Assembly: GCA_907164885.2 (NCBI GenBank)
Contig: OU015497.1
Location: forward strand, 69,082,429 to 69,146,428
Direction: 5' to 3'
Source of the DNA: Dolomedes plantarius
Taxonomy: Eukaryota; Arthropoda; Arachnida; Araneae; Dolomedidae
Length of the DNA stretch: 64,000 nt
The notes beneath the pieces were generated by a model. That model had not been told where the DNA came from. It ran no database searches and saw nothing but the letters and a program-made list of their open reading frames with translations. Positions 26,838 through 37,837 of this stretch are shown piece by piece (within the stretch, counting starts at the first letter, position 1; every line of letters starts with the position of its first letter). Position numbers and translations under genes: made by a program.

Positions 26838-27533
26838 CATACACTATACGCTTAAGTGCCAGAGATGCTGGTACACCTGTCTTTTACGTCTTTCGGAATC
26901 GTCTATTTAAGCCGATAACACGCAGTGCACTTTGTACAGTCATCACGCTGATGTTAATAAAGGCCCCAGCATTGGATTGCTATGTTATTTGCATGAATGT
27001 TTCACTCTTTTAGCTTGATATGATTATCGACAGACGAAGGTTACGATCATTCAGAGTCTTTCGACGGCCACAGTATTGCAGTAGGCTCGATGTGTTACCG
27101 GAATTCTACTAACTTGATTAACGACAGACGTCGATCAGGATCATTCAGAGTCTTTCTACGGCCACAGTGTTTGCAGTAGGCTGGATGTGTTACCGGAATT
27201 CTTCTAACTTGATTAACGACAGACGACAATCACGATCATTCAGAGACTTTCGACGGCCACACTGTTGCAGTAGGCTTGATGTGTTACCAGGAGTCTTCTA
27301 ACTTGATTAACGACAAACGATGATCACGATCATTCAGAGTCTTTCAACAGCCACAGTGTTTCAGTAGGCTCGATGTTTTACCGAAATTCTTTTATTCGAG
27401 ATACACCCTTGATGAATGTTGAAAATCTGAACTTTGCCTGTATCTCCAAAATGCCGTGCCTATCCCTCGAGGAGCAACTATCATATCTCGTTGAAATTTA
27501 CCTAAATCATGATCGTCTGCCATGCTTACTGCT
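26838..27533 (-). pseudogene. Tc1-like transposase N-terminal relic with amplified linker
   Basis: On the minus strand the ATG at 27533 opens MADDHDLGKFQRDMIVAPRG, the DNA-binding N-terminus typical of a Tc1/Tc3-like transposase. A helix-turn-helix segment follows (SSDFQHSSRVYLE). The next segment, encoding CGRRKTLNDPDRRLSLIK (the basic linker between the two HTH units), is present four times in tandem. A second-HTH remnant (INISVMTVQSALRVIGLNRR) then appears near 26970. Sequence similarity ends at about 26838. No DDE domain follows, so the gene is truncated, and the repeat unit length is not a multiple of three. This is a different subfamily from the elements at 7295 and 61779. Confidence 0.75.
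27014..27394. repeat. Four-unit minisatellite of about 95 bp
   Basis: Units start at 27014, 27113, 27208 and 27302, each near CTTGAT. All carry GATCATTCAGAGTCTTTC (one variant CAGAGACTTTC), GGCCACAGTGTTGCAGTAGG and GATGTGTTACCGGAATTCTT, with small indels. The units encode part of the transposase relic above. Confidence 0.92.
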
Positions 27534-27617
27534 CACTCAGTTTGTTTAAGCCTCGACAATTGCACGTTTCTCAATATAAGCTCCTTGTTTGCTAACGCAT
27601 TTACAAGAAAGTGAGTA

Positions 27618-28826
27618 CAGAGGCTGCTCACACATTCTTTAGACGATGTATATTGTATTCACAAAACTAAATTACATAAAATTCTTGTGTTTAAAATGTT
27701 CTATTTGACATCCCTTATTCTGAACTATCTTTCGACACCGCAATTGCCAGGAGAATAATGTCTTTTGAAGTGTCAGAAGAGGTATTCTATCCCATTCCTT
27801 CTGAACAGCTTTCCAGAGTCCTGTAAGGGTTTTGGGACGACGTTTGGATAATGCATATTTTAAAAGTCCGAAAGCACAAACATCCATAGGTGATACATCG
27901 GGAGATTTAGTAGGGATATCAGTGAAGGGTATGGCCTTGATACCAGGTTTTTGTTTCATTTCTTTTAGGAAATTTGCAGTGGATTTTGATGTGTGACTGG
28001 TAGCTTTGTCCTGATGGAGTCTCACAGATTGATGGCACTGTGGGTAAAGCGATGGTATTTCATTCAGAAAAATTGGCGATAAGTTATGTTCCTGTTAGTA
28101 TTTGGAGTTAATCTTGACATTTTTTTCAACTCTCTTTATTTTTAACTTGCCATTATAAGAAAAACTAGCAACAATCATGAATCCCTTAGAAAAACTTTCT
28201 TTCGATTCTTTGAACCATGTACTTAAATTTTTTTCTCCCCTTTTATGATAATAAATGACTCTTTTTTTGTTGCAATCATTTAAATACACCCATTATTCAT
28301 CTATTGTGACAATTGTTTTCCATTTTTCTTTGGATAAGTGTTCCTCATATAGAATTCTGCAGCGTGTCCTGCGTTCAGCGATATGATTTGGAAGAAGACG
28401 ATGCACATTGCGTTTTTTCGCTTTCTTAAGATAAACAACGTACCTTTGCAATAGTCGAAGATGTCCGTTTTTTCCTTGGATACTTGTTTGGAATTTTTGC
28501 CCCACTTGAGGTTACAATTTGACGTTTTTTTTTCCTTTCTTGTTGATGATATTACCTATCGACGCTTTAGATATCACAAAACCATGACTCTCACATCGTT
28601 TTTGGATAACGGAGTATGCATATTTCTCTTCGGAAAGAGCATAAATGTAGCCTTCGAACCACTGCTTTGTTAAAAACGTCATTTTGAATAAAACAAAACT
28701 TTCAAGCCGCAGATTATAATTTTGACTTTTAAAAACATAGTACAATTGCAATTATTTCTTTTGCAGCAAACGATTTTTTTATTACCGCTTACCAAAATCG
28801 TCTAAAAAATGTGCTAACAGCCTCTG
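27618..28826 (-). mobile_element. DD41D mariner-type transposon, copy 1
   Basis: It is flanked by TA at 27616-27617 and 28827-28828. The inverted repeats are about 30 bp: CAGAGGCTGCTCACACATTC at the left and CAGAGGCTGTTAGCACATTT at the right (reverse complement), both running on to TTAGACGAT. The length is 1,209 bp. It shares ends and gene with the copy at 45792-47026. Confidence 0.9.
27672..28682 (-). pseudogene. DD41D mariner transposase pseudogene, copy 1
   Basis: The start is the ATG at 28682 (MTFLTKQWFEGYIYALSEEK). Catalytic positions can be placed at TIDE (about 28300), HQDKATSHTS (about 28015) and SPMD (about 27888); 41 residues separate the last two, as in the rosa-like DD41D group. 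Lesions: about 97 bp missing near 28430 relative to copy 2, removing the second DNA-binding helix region; a stop directly after TIDE (TAA where copy 2 has TCA); and a break near 28095. The C-terminus (KGCQIEHFKHKNFM) is intact and ends at 27672. Confidence 0.88.
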
Positions 28827-28828
28827 TA

Positions 28829-29732
28829 TTTCTACATGTTCCAAAATGATTGGCTGTCCCAGCTATTCTGACATTTCAGGATATATTACATACTATAGTC
28901 CGGTAATAACAGTTAATACTCATTTTAAACTTTTAAAATAGCTCAGATTTGAAAGAAGTACATATTGATTTAAAAATGTAACTTTTTTTCTAAAATTAAG
29001 TGATTTCCGTCGATAGTTCCTTTATTTGAATAACCATGTATATCTCTTTCACATGTAGATAAAAAAATAAGTTTTTTGCGGAAATGATAAATCCAATAAA
29101 AATAACTCACCACTATAGTTCCTGTCAAATACTTTTGGACCTCAAGTCATCATGACCCCAGAATAGGAAACTGGTCTTTATCGTCGAAGCATATTAAAGT
29201 AAACTATTTGATATCGTTTTGAAGTATAACTTCTTACTGCAAATTTATTTGAATCATACTAAATTCTTGACAAAATATTTACTGAAACTTACCAGAAAAC
29301 CAAAGTTTTTTTTAGTTCTATTATGCATTATTAATAATCTAGTGAAATGGTTTCTTGCAACCTAAATAATGTTTATGTAACTATGAAATAATTTAACAAA
29401 AATATTATTTTGCCACATGCATCTGCGATAAAGTCCTTTTCCTTTAAATTAGTTACATATGTCTGAAATAATAAAACATCTGTGAAAGAATAGCATTTTC
29501 TCTAAGCATTTATGGAATCTTTTAACGAAGCAAAAGTAAAGAACCTAGGACAAAATTTCTTAATTACATTTTTATTTTTGAAGCTTAGAACGATGTAGAG
29601 AACTTTTACATATAAATAACAAAATGCGTACGTTTACGTGGTTATGCACAACTTTGCTGTAATATACTGACTGTACGTTTCCTTCTGTAAATCTGTTCTT
29701 TAAACCAACTTATTGAACATGTAATTTTCAAG
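28829..29732. other. AT-rich DNA
   Basis: It holds the second half (29026-29069) of the direct repeat first seen at 26663-26706. No gene was recognised. Confidence 0.5.
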
Positions 29733-29840
29733 GCAAAAATATACATCTCCAGCTTATAAGTAGCTTTGCACGCTGATCTTCTTGGCTCACAAATAGCCTT
29801 GAATTATGGCTACCTGTAAGCTGGAGATGTATAATTTTGC
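29733..29840. repeat. Foldback hairpin with 32-nt arms
   Basis: The left arm (29733-29764) and right arm (29809-29840) are inverted copies around a 44-nt loop. They are identical apart from one mismatch near the base (A/T), one T/C difference that still pairs as G-U, and one A/G difference. The core, ATACATCTCCAGCTTA, is perfect. It could be a tiny foldback MITE or, less likely, a transcribed hairpin RNA. Confidence 0.8.
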
Positions 29841-30496
29841 TTTTAGTTCCGTCTCTTTGACTCTAACATGCTTTAAGCATTTTGTCATGTAATTTTTAAT
29901 ATATGACTTCCATATTGAAAGAGATAATCTAAAATTCCTTTCAAAGTAATAATATGTTTTTTACAGCGTACCGTTGATCTATATGCACTGAAACGACAAA
30001 TATTTTGGTTTATAATAAATATTCCAAAAAAAATAATTCTATAGCTAAAATTACTTTGAAAAAAGAATTTGTTTGGCTTTTAAATTAATAAATTTTATTT
30101 AAGTAAAAGCTTAACAAATCCTGACCAAAAATTTATTTTAAACTTTTCTAAGCAGAAAAGTAAAAAAAAAAAAATAAACATGAAACCAGAGGTATTAGTC
30201 TCTCTGAAGATAAGCACTGCAAAATCTTGGAAGAAATATCATACACAACGAAAAATATATCTAAATAAAATAAAACTTGAAAAGTTATATCTTTATAGCC
30301 TTATAAATATTGCTACATTCCACAGTACACACTCTCCTTCATTGCTCCTAAGATTAACGAGTTCACAATACCAGATGTTGAAATATATGTTTTGCCATGA
30401 ACTTTTAAATTACCTATATATAATATTCTTCCTTCCATACGATATTCCAAAATTTATTTGGAGAAAGTTTTATTATTCCGTTAGAGTATATAGTAA

Positions 30497-30500
<4 letters not shown>
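29841..30500. other. AT-rich DNA
   Basis: A 140-codon frame beginning at 30180 runs into the TA tract and has no recognisable domain; it is not called as a gene. Confidence 0.5.

Positions 30501-30546
<46 letters not shown>
30501..30546. repeat. (TA)n microsatellite
   Basis: About 20 TA units with one interruption near 30536. Confidence 0.95.
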
Positions 30547-30739
30547 AAAGTTCACAATACAAATTTAAGAAAAAATTCTTTTGTTTTGATTTTAGGAACT
30601 GACTGTATATTCTGCTATTCAAGAAGTGTTTTAAAATTTGTTAAAAGAATGTTTTATTATTTTGGTTAGTTTTGAAGAAAAAAAATGACGAATTCCGGAC
30701 TAGTTACAAAACAACGACTTCAGCATAAATGGTGATAAA

Positions 30740-32920
30740 TGGCTAACCTTCTACATATTTGATTTATCTGAAAAGGGAGCTTTAGACTATTTCTCTGTTT
30801 TCCCATCCGATATTCTTGGTATAACACACGGGACTTAAACACATCTGCAATAAACCTGCGCCTGAGCACGAAATAAATTGTAGAGTGGATTATCCTAAGC
30901 ATAGTCAACAACTTATTCATTACTTAGAGCATTTACTTTATTATGGCAAATCTCTTTTATTTTTATTTACAGTTTCTCTGTCCATTTTAGAAGTTAGAGT
31001 GATAAAACAAATGCCTTTGAAAATCCGGAATAGAGTGATGAAGTAAAGAGAACATTTCCGCGGATTTCATCGAATCATTAGAGGGGCGATCTTTACCAGG
31101 AAATTCTGATAACTGTTCTGATAACTGAAAATGTGATTTTCACAGAATTAAATATATGAGATGCTTATTATTATTCTTTACGTTGATTTATATCTTTGAA
31201 ATACGAAAAAAAACTATATTCGCTTAGAATATTAATATAAAATATTTTAATCAATAGACAGTATTTGTTCAAGAGGCGGAATTTAAATAGAATATATATT
31301 GTTATTATATTCTTGCACGTTTATTGACATTTTTTAAAATATGAAAAAAAACTCTTTTAGTTTAGTTCAGGATAAAATATGTTAATTTTTCAAAAAATAG
31401 AACTTAAGGTGACTGCCTACTTTGAAAATGTCCTATTTTGACTATTTTGGTCACTTTTATTTTTTGCAAGAATGGTGAAATTCAATCTTTGATTTTCATT
31501 CTACATCAATTAGAAGCAGAGTTATAGCTGTTTTAAAAAACATCGTCTGCTATAAAATTGAAGTGATAAGCAAATTTAAATGCGTTTTTCTCAGAATTAT
31601 GTTTCTTAACACAAATATCTACCGTTATCATGATATCTCACGTAACAGCAGAAAATTTGATAACATTTTCAGGAAATATTTTAGATGCTATTGTTAATGA
31701 AATGACGCACAATAATTGATTTATAAATAGTTTTTTTTTGGGGGGGAGTTGTTTTTATAAAGAAAGGAATGACGAATCGGGGAAAATTTGCATATTGGAA
31801 CATAAAATTGTCTGTATAAATTTTGCATTTTAAAATTTCTCTTAGATTGTAGGTCATTTTGTAGATAACTGTCATATGTATCATGTGTGAAAAGAAAATT
31901 TAAAATAGTAGCATTAGAATTTTAGCGTCGTAGCTAAATTTCATTAAAAATTATTTCACATTGACCAATTTATAAAAATTTATGGTATTTTCAGGTAAGT
32001 TTTTGTTACATTTTTAATTTTTAAGTGATATTTTAGCATAAAAGATAACAAAAACCTTTTTTTTAATTAGCTCCGAATGTAAGCATTCACCTTAAATAGA
32101 TTATATGAGATTATTTTGGTTTTCTTGTATGTTGATGGATGTTTTAGAAATATGAAAAATAAAAACTCTATTGCTTTAGTTGAGTATGAAATATATTAAT
32201 TCTTCAAAAGACAGAAGTTAAAGGATATAAGAAATTTTTATTTTTTCTTCATCATTGATTTATAATTTTGAAATACGAAAAATAAATTTATTTAGTTCAA
32301 TGTAAAATATTTTCAATATTTTCAAAAAAAAAAGAGGTTGAAAATGTTTCAACAGAACTTAAATAAATTTAAATAAACGATTCTAGTTTTTATGCACATA
32401 CTGTTTTGTTAGAATTTTTTTTTATCAGGTAGAGCGAAAAATATGTTAATATATTTAAAAATTGTGTCTTTCTACGTATTTCATTTATCTGAAAAAAAGG
32501 ATCTTTATAACTTTTATCTATTTACTCATCTAATATTCTCGGTATAACACGGGCTTGAACACATTCACAATAAACCCTACTTCTGAGCACGAAACAAATT
32601 GTAGAGTAGTTTATCCTAAGTAAAGACCACAGCTTATTCATTACTTAGAGTATTTACTTTATTATGGAAAATCTCTTTTATTTACAGTGGCATCGTCCAT
32701 TTTAGAAGTTAAGAGTGATAAAAAAATGCCTTTAAAAATCTCGTTTAGAGTGATCAAGCAGAGAGAACATTTCCGTGAATTTTATCGAATCGTTAGAGAG
32801 ATGCTGTTTACCCGGAAATTCTGATAACTGCGATTGTGAAGGCGATTTTCACTGAATTAAATATATGGGATTTTTATTACTTTATTTTTCTTTGATATTT
32901 TATAATTATGAAAAACTGTA
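30740..32920. repeat. 470-bp direct duplication plus diverged satellite-like units
   Basis: About 30740-31210 is repeated at about 32465-32925 (offset 1,721 bp). Both contain TATTCTYGGTATAACAC, CTGAGCACGAAA-AAATTGTAGAG, CATTACTTAGAG-ATTTACTT, TCCATTTTAGAAGTTA and GAGAGAACATTTCCG-like blocks. Between and after them, a shorter decayed unit (TTGATTTATA-TTTTGAAATACG, then AAAATATTTT-AAT) recurs near 31180, 31315, 32130, 32250 and 32890. It is non-coding and interrupted by the TTAA-flanked element below. Confidence 0.8.
31408..32091. mobile_element. TTAA-flanked non-coding DNA element, 684 bp
   Basis: Perfect TTAA lies on both sides (31404-31407 and 32092-32095). The inverted ends are GGTGACTGCCTACTTTG and GGTGAATGCTTACATTC (13 of 17 matching). 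A paralogous repeat unit at 32205-32235 shows what looks like the empty site: CAAAAGACAGAAG-TTAA-AGGATATAAG against CAAAAAATAGAAC-TTAA at the left and TTAA-ATAGATTATAT at the right. No transposase is inside, so it would be a non-autonomous element. TTAA targets suggest the piggyBac superfamily, but the termini do not resemble those of the element at 1558. Confidence 0.7.
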
Positions 32921-32925
32921 TTATT

Positions 32926-34556
32926 TTATTTCAATATAAAATATTTAAATTATTCAAAATATATTAGATTTAAATTAATAATTTCATTTTATATATGAAT
33001 AATGTTTGTTTCAAAAAATATAATTTTTCTTTTTCAGGTAGAGAAAAAAAGGAAAATCTTGATAGTACAGAATGTGTTAAGATGCATCTAGCTAAGAAAA
33101 ACTATAGTTTCAAATAAATATATACACAAATAAACATACAAAGTCTTTATAAACATATTAAGGGCAATTTTTTTGGTAATGAGTGTAGAATGTTTCCATA
33201 ATGATTACAAATTAGAAGTTAAAAAATACAGATTTCTAAGCAACATATTTTTTCCCTTTACATACATACTTTTCCAGGTGCAATGAGTTTTTAAAATTGT
33301 TTTACATTAAATGACATTAAATATACTGTGCATCAACGACATTAAATTAACGTGCATCAACGAGTATTTTCTTTTCAAAAGTTTGTTTTTAACTTCTTTA
33401 TGACATAGTTTCTACAAATATTGTTTCGTAACATATTGTCAGATGGGGAATATTTTATACATAAATTTTCCCATATTTAATTGAATCTATTTACTTCTGT
33501 AACTTTCAGTAACTTTTGACTTATTTAATTGAATATGTTTACTTGTTTGAATTATCATTATTGTTATTATCCTTATAAAATATCTTCTAAGTAGCAGGCG
33601 TAAGGGTGAAACACGTATGCAGGCAGACATAATAAATTGTTTTCCGTAGGATTTCTAAGTTAGCTAGTTAAGTGATTATCCAATATTAGACATGTGGTGA
33701 GAAATGTGAGAAACACTAGAAATGTTTGTTAAGAAGCCTATAAATAAACATTATAGTAAACAATAATTCCTGGGAATATTCGCCCTCTTCGGCACATTTC
33801 AGTAAAGGAAGCGTAATAGGTCATGAAACTTCATTACTATTCACACCAGGCTCTTTAGTAAAAAATCCTGGCTCAATGTGAAATTGGACGCAAGCATTCA
33901 TGTAATCAAAGCCAGTCGATAAGACTTTATCTGACTATTTTTTAGGGTCTAATAAGCTAGTTTTCGATACCAGATATTGAGGCTTCGTGCACTTACATGG
34001 CATTCTGCTATGTGCTGAAAGAAGAAGGCCTTGGTTTAATTCGAATGTTACCAAAGAAAACTGTTTGTAAACTAACTTTAAACATGTTTTCAAAATAACG
34101 ACAGCAAATATAATATTAATTATGTTTTAGGAAGTTTATGCACTTTAAAGATACATTAATCTTATTTTACACTTAATTTAAAGTATATTTTAAAGTGTAT
34201 TTTAAAGAAACTTATTTTAAAGTATGCACTTTGTGAACTAAACTTATATCCATAAAGTTTTTGCAATAATTTGAGGCTTTAAACTGTGTTGTTTTATGGC
34301 TAGATATTCATTAAAATATGTCTTGGATTGTTTTTAAAAAAATGGTAAGAAATATTTCTTTAATATAAATTTTTAATGTGAATTAATTTAGTATATATAC
34401 ATTTGTTAAACTCGTCGTTAAATTTCAGTTAAATAACGACTCTTACTACATTGAAAACAAAATTAAAAAACTTTAAGAAAATTTATGGACCATTAAGTTA
34501 ATAAAAATTAAATTTCAGGAAAAAGAAACAAATATTTTATAAAGTCAGGGGTGTGA
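32926..34556. other. AT-rich DNA
   Basis: Small local repeats only, such as TTTTAAAGTAT reiterated at 34180-34230 and GTGCATCAACGA twice near 33335 and 33354. No gene was recognised. Confidence 0.5.
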
Positions 34557-34781
34557 TAAAAACCGATCTTTTTCCAACAGATCTTTTTCATTGTAGGTAA
34601 ATGGCAAATAACTATATCTCATGCATTTTTTAAGGTATAAATTTGAGATTAGCTTAAGAAAAATTCCAATATTGTGTTTCTATTAGTAGGCCATTTTCCA
34701 AAAATATTCGCTTTTGAACTGATTGAAGTACTATTAGAAAGTACCGTTAACTCAGTTTTGAAAAATAATGGAGATTGCTAG
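34557..34781. mobile_element. CTAG-ended MITE, copy 3 (diverged)
   Basis: The right part matches copies 1 and 2: TTCTATTAGTAGGCCATTTT, TTCGCTTTTGAACTGATTG-AA and an AATAATGGAGATTGCTAG end. The left CTAG end has decayed. Confidence 0.55.
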
Positions 34782-34953
34782 ATTTAATCGTACACCTCTC
34801 GAGTGCAAGGCATTTAAAATACTTATATTCCTCAGACTCAAAAGTATTAAAAACGTCTTAATGTGGTGCATATACATGAATTGAAGACCAATTAATGAAA
34901 GAGATAGCTAATAGGAAAGCAAGAATTCACAAAACCAAAGCACTGACTGAAAC

Positions 34954-34955
34954 AA

Positions 34956-35011
<56 letters not shown>

Positions 35012-35056
35012 ATATATATATATGTGTGTGTGTGCGTGTGTGTGTGTGTGTGCGCG
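34954..35056. repeat. Compound (CA)(TA)(TG)(TA)(TG) microsatellite
   Basis: Alternating blocks of CA, TA, TG, TA and GTG/GCG dinucleotides. Confidence 0.97.
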
Positions 35057-35842
35057 CATGACTCAACTACTTACATGAAATATTATTGCCGAATTCAAAA
35101 GCAATGGCTTTTATTAAAAAAATTCTAAATACTTTCTAACATATTAAAAACCTAAAAGTGGAATTCTGTTTTGAATTGTAAAATCTAAACGTGCAATATT
35201 GAGATTTCTTCTCATCTCCCAAGTTTCCGAAGACTCCACGGCTGTATTCGAAACTGTATATCAGGAGATCAATGCAATTAATTTTCATTCAGATGTGAAA
35301 CTGCAGTGAAATGAGCTCACGTGAGACTGAAAGTTTCTCATGTATCATGGAAAATCATTTATCAAACGTTGAAAGTTTTCAAGAAGTCGCATTAAATTTA
35401 TCGAATCATTTCAAGCATTATAATAGGAGTTATATACCCCAATTCTCGGAATGATAAAACGCCCCTATCTTGAACAAAAGAAAATATCTTTTCAAGCTTT
35501 AACTATATTCCGTATACTTCGGAGCGTGGTTTTCGTAAATAGCTGCAGGAGCATTCTGAAACTCGTATCATTTTCACACATACGTACTTATATTATTTTG
35601 TAAAGAGATTGAAGAAGAAACGTATTTTTCCTATCCCAAAATAATTTTTCGTATAAATTTTTATCCAAGTATTACATTTCTTATTATATTTGGATTACAG
35701 TACTATCTCTTTATTTATTTATATATTATAATATTCGAGACCTCTATTATATCTGATATCTGTTACGTATTCACAAAAAGATAAATCAGCTTAATCGTTT
35801 GACCTTACTTATCATATATATTCAATAGTATTTTATTGAATG
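35057..35842. other. Non-coding DNA
   Basis: Nothing recognised up to the TA-rich lead-in (35843-35866) of the Tigger-like element. Confidence 0.55.
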
Positions 35843-35866
35843 TGTATATATATATAAATATATATA

Positions 35867-36844
35867 CAGTAACCATAGCAACCACTATAGTGATCAGTGG
35901 TTGTAAGAATCAACCGTTTATAAGAATCAATATCGCAAAAACAAAAACAAATGTATTATTTCCACGTTAAAATTTTTGCTTTAAAGAATCAATCCACCGG
36001 TTTTAAGAATCAGCTTACACTCTTCGCTTTCCTTTCATTTTTCCAAAAAAGCCACTTAAACCCTGAAAAGGCACGAATTTCTTTCTTTATTTTTTTTAAA
36101 GAAAGAGTGATAAGATGGGATGGAATGCAGTCGTAAAATGCATCTCTTTCTTTGTTAGACATAACATTATTGTTTCCCCTTAAACACTTTAGCTAAACAC
36201 TGCCCTTTTAGCTTGACCCAGGGGCATCTAACCCGTCCGAGTCCGATTTCACTTTTCTCCACTGACAAAGAAAGACAGGGACTATTTTTTCCCACCTCCC
36301 ACATCCTGGTTGCTGCTTCCTGGACCCTGAAACACATAAATCTTCTGCAAAGTGTCCACTATCATTTAGGCAAACGTGACATTAGTAGATTCAGCACGTT
36401 ATCAAACCCTGAAACGTAAGCTAGAAGGTGAATCTTCGTCTGAGACTATTGGTATTGAAAGAGGTATAAACAGCCTCCTGAAAACTTCATTTCGTCAAAC
36501 TACCATAGAAAAGTTTTTCTTGCACCATTCCTGTAGTTAAACGTTAAACTGTTAAGCAGGTATGTTGTAACAAATATTGGATTTTTTTCTTCTCTTATTA
36601 TAATCATGTGTATCTACTTATAGGTTTAGAAATTAAGTTGTATTTTTAAAATTATAAAGAATAATTTTAATAAAAGATAATTAACGTAATTAAAGAGTAT
36701 TTTATGATAAATTATCTAATATATGTATATATAGGTGTGTGTGTGTGCCTGTCCAAAAACCTAAATTTCGGCTATAAGAATCAACCGCTTATCAGAATAA
36801 AAAACAGTAATAACAAACGTGATTCTTATAAGCGGAAATCACTG
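35867..36844 (+). mobile_element. pogo/Tigger-like DNA transposon, deletion derivative
   Basis: TA flanks both ends (35865-35866 and 36845-36846). The left end is CAGTAACCATAGCAACC, the right end (reverse complement) CAGTGATTTCCGCTTATAAG. Near both ends a motif around TTATAAGAATCAACC is reiterated (about 35902, 35919, 35984 and 36004 on the left; 36774, 36789 and 36825 on the right), as expected for transposase-binding subterminal repeats. A perfect 8-bp-arm hairpin (CAACCACT...AGTGGTTG) lies at about 35879-35904. The 978 bp are too few for a whole transposase. Confidence 0.75.
36427..36540 (+). pseudogene. Tigger/pogo-type transposase C-terminal remnant
   Basis: The frame ending in TAA at 36538-36540 reads GIERGINSLLKTSFRQTTIEK then FFLHHSCS. 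A serine/acidic stretch followed by LKQTTLDxFF-like residues is typical of the extreme C-terminus of pogo-group (Tigger/jerky-like) transposases. The preceding frame has no recognisable DDE core, and the N-terminal CENP-B-like DNA-binding part is also missing. The remnant fits the surrounding deletion derivative. Confidence 0.6.
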
Positions 36845-36848
36845 TATG

Positions 36849-36890
<42 letters not shown>
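36845..36890. repeat. (TA)n tract between two transposons
   Basis: TATG/TA units starting at the target TA of the Tigger-like element. A GA-rich segment (36891-36914) separates it from the Tc1-like element. Confidence 0.95.
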
Positions 36891-36895
<5 letters not shown>

Positions 36896-36916
36896 AAAGA
36901 GAGGGAGAGAGAGATA

Positions 36917-37837
36917 CACTGCTGGCCATTTAATTTCTAACAACATGGTGGAGGGATGATACCGATTTCAGATACGCATCAAAGGAAGGAGATGCTGCGG
37001 TATACAAATGTTTAGCATTTAAGCGTAATCTAACGACGTATGATGGAGCATTTCGAACTCTGTATAAAAAGAAAGTATCCGCACGGATAGTGCGATGACG
37101 CCTGGTGCAGCACGGACTGTCTGCACGGCTACCATTATTGCGGCTTCACTTGACATTGCAGTATAGAGTCACGCGGCGGAAGTGGTACGCCCAACGTCAA
37201 AACTGGATACATGAGTGGCACCACGTCGTCTTTGCAGATGAATCCCGGTTCTGCATGCAGCAGCATCTTGGACTTATCCGTATCTGGAGGCTCCGAGGAG
37301 AACGCGCGTGGCCTGCTTGCATTCGATATTGTCATACGGACCATGCACCTGAGGGATGGCATAGGCAGCCATTGGGTACACGTCACGAACACTTCTTGTT
37401 CGCGTCGTTGGTTATCTGAGCAGAAACTATTTCTGAGATCTTACGGCCAGTGGCTGTGCGCAATCTTTCAGGCCTCGGAGACATCATCTTTCAACAAGAT
37501 AACGCAAGACCGAATGTTTCCCTTCGTGTCTTGACATTCCTCGACACTGAGGATGTTCGACCGTTTCCCTGGCTAGCACGTTCTCCAGATCTCCAGATGC
37601 CCACACTTCAAGCAGCATGGAATGACTTGCCCGTATCTGTCATCCAAGCACAGATTGACTCGATGCCTAACCGGGTTAAAGCAGTTTAGTTTCCAGGGGT
37701 GTCACATGTCTGCACTAATTTCGTATCTTGTATACCCATGAATGACCTACGAATTTAATAATGTTTCTTCCTACTATGCTGTATGTGTACAAAAAGTAAA
37801 ATGTTGTTATTTGTTTTCCTTCATGGTGTGTTCAGCA

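Noticed and set aside
27014..27394. Four-unit array considered as a CRISPR-like array
   Set aside because: The units are contiguous, about 95 bp, with no unique spacers, and encode part of a transposase; the genome is eukaryotic.
30180..30602. 140-codon open frame
   Set aside because: It runs through a (TA)n tract, has AT-driven composition and no similarity to a known family.
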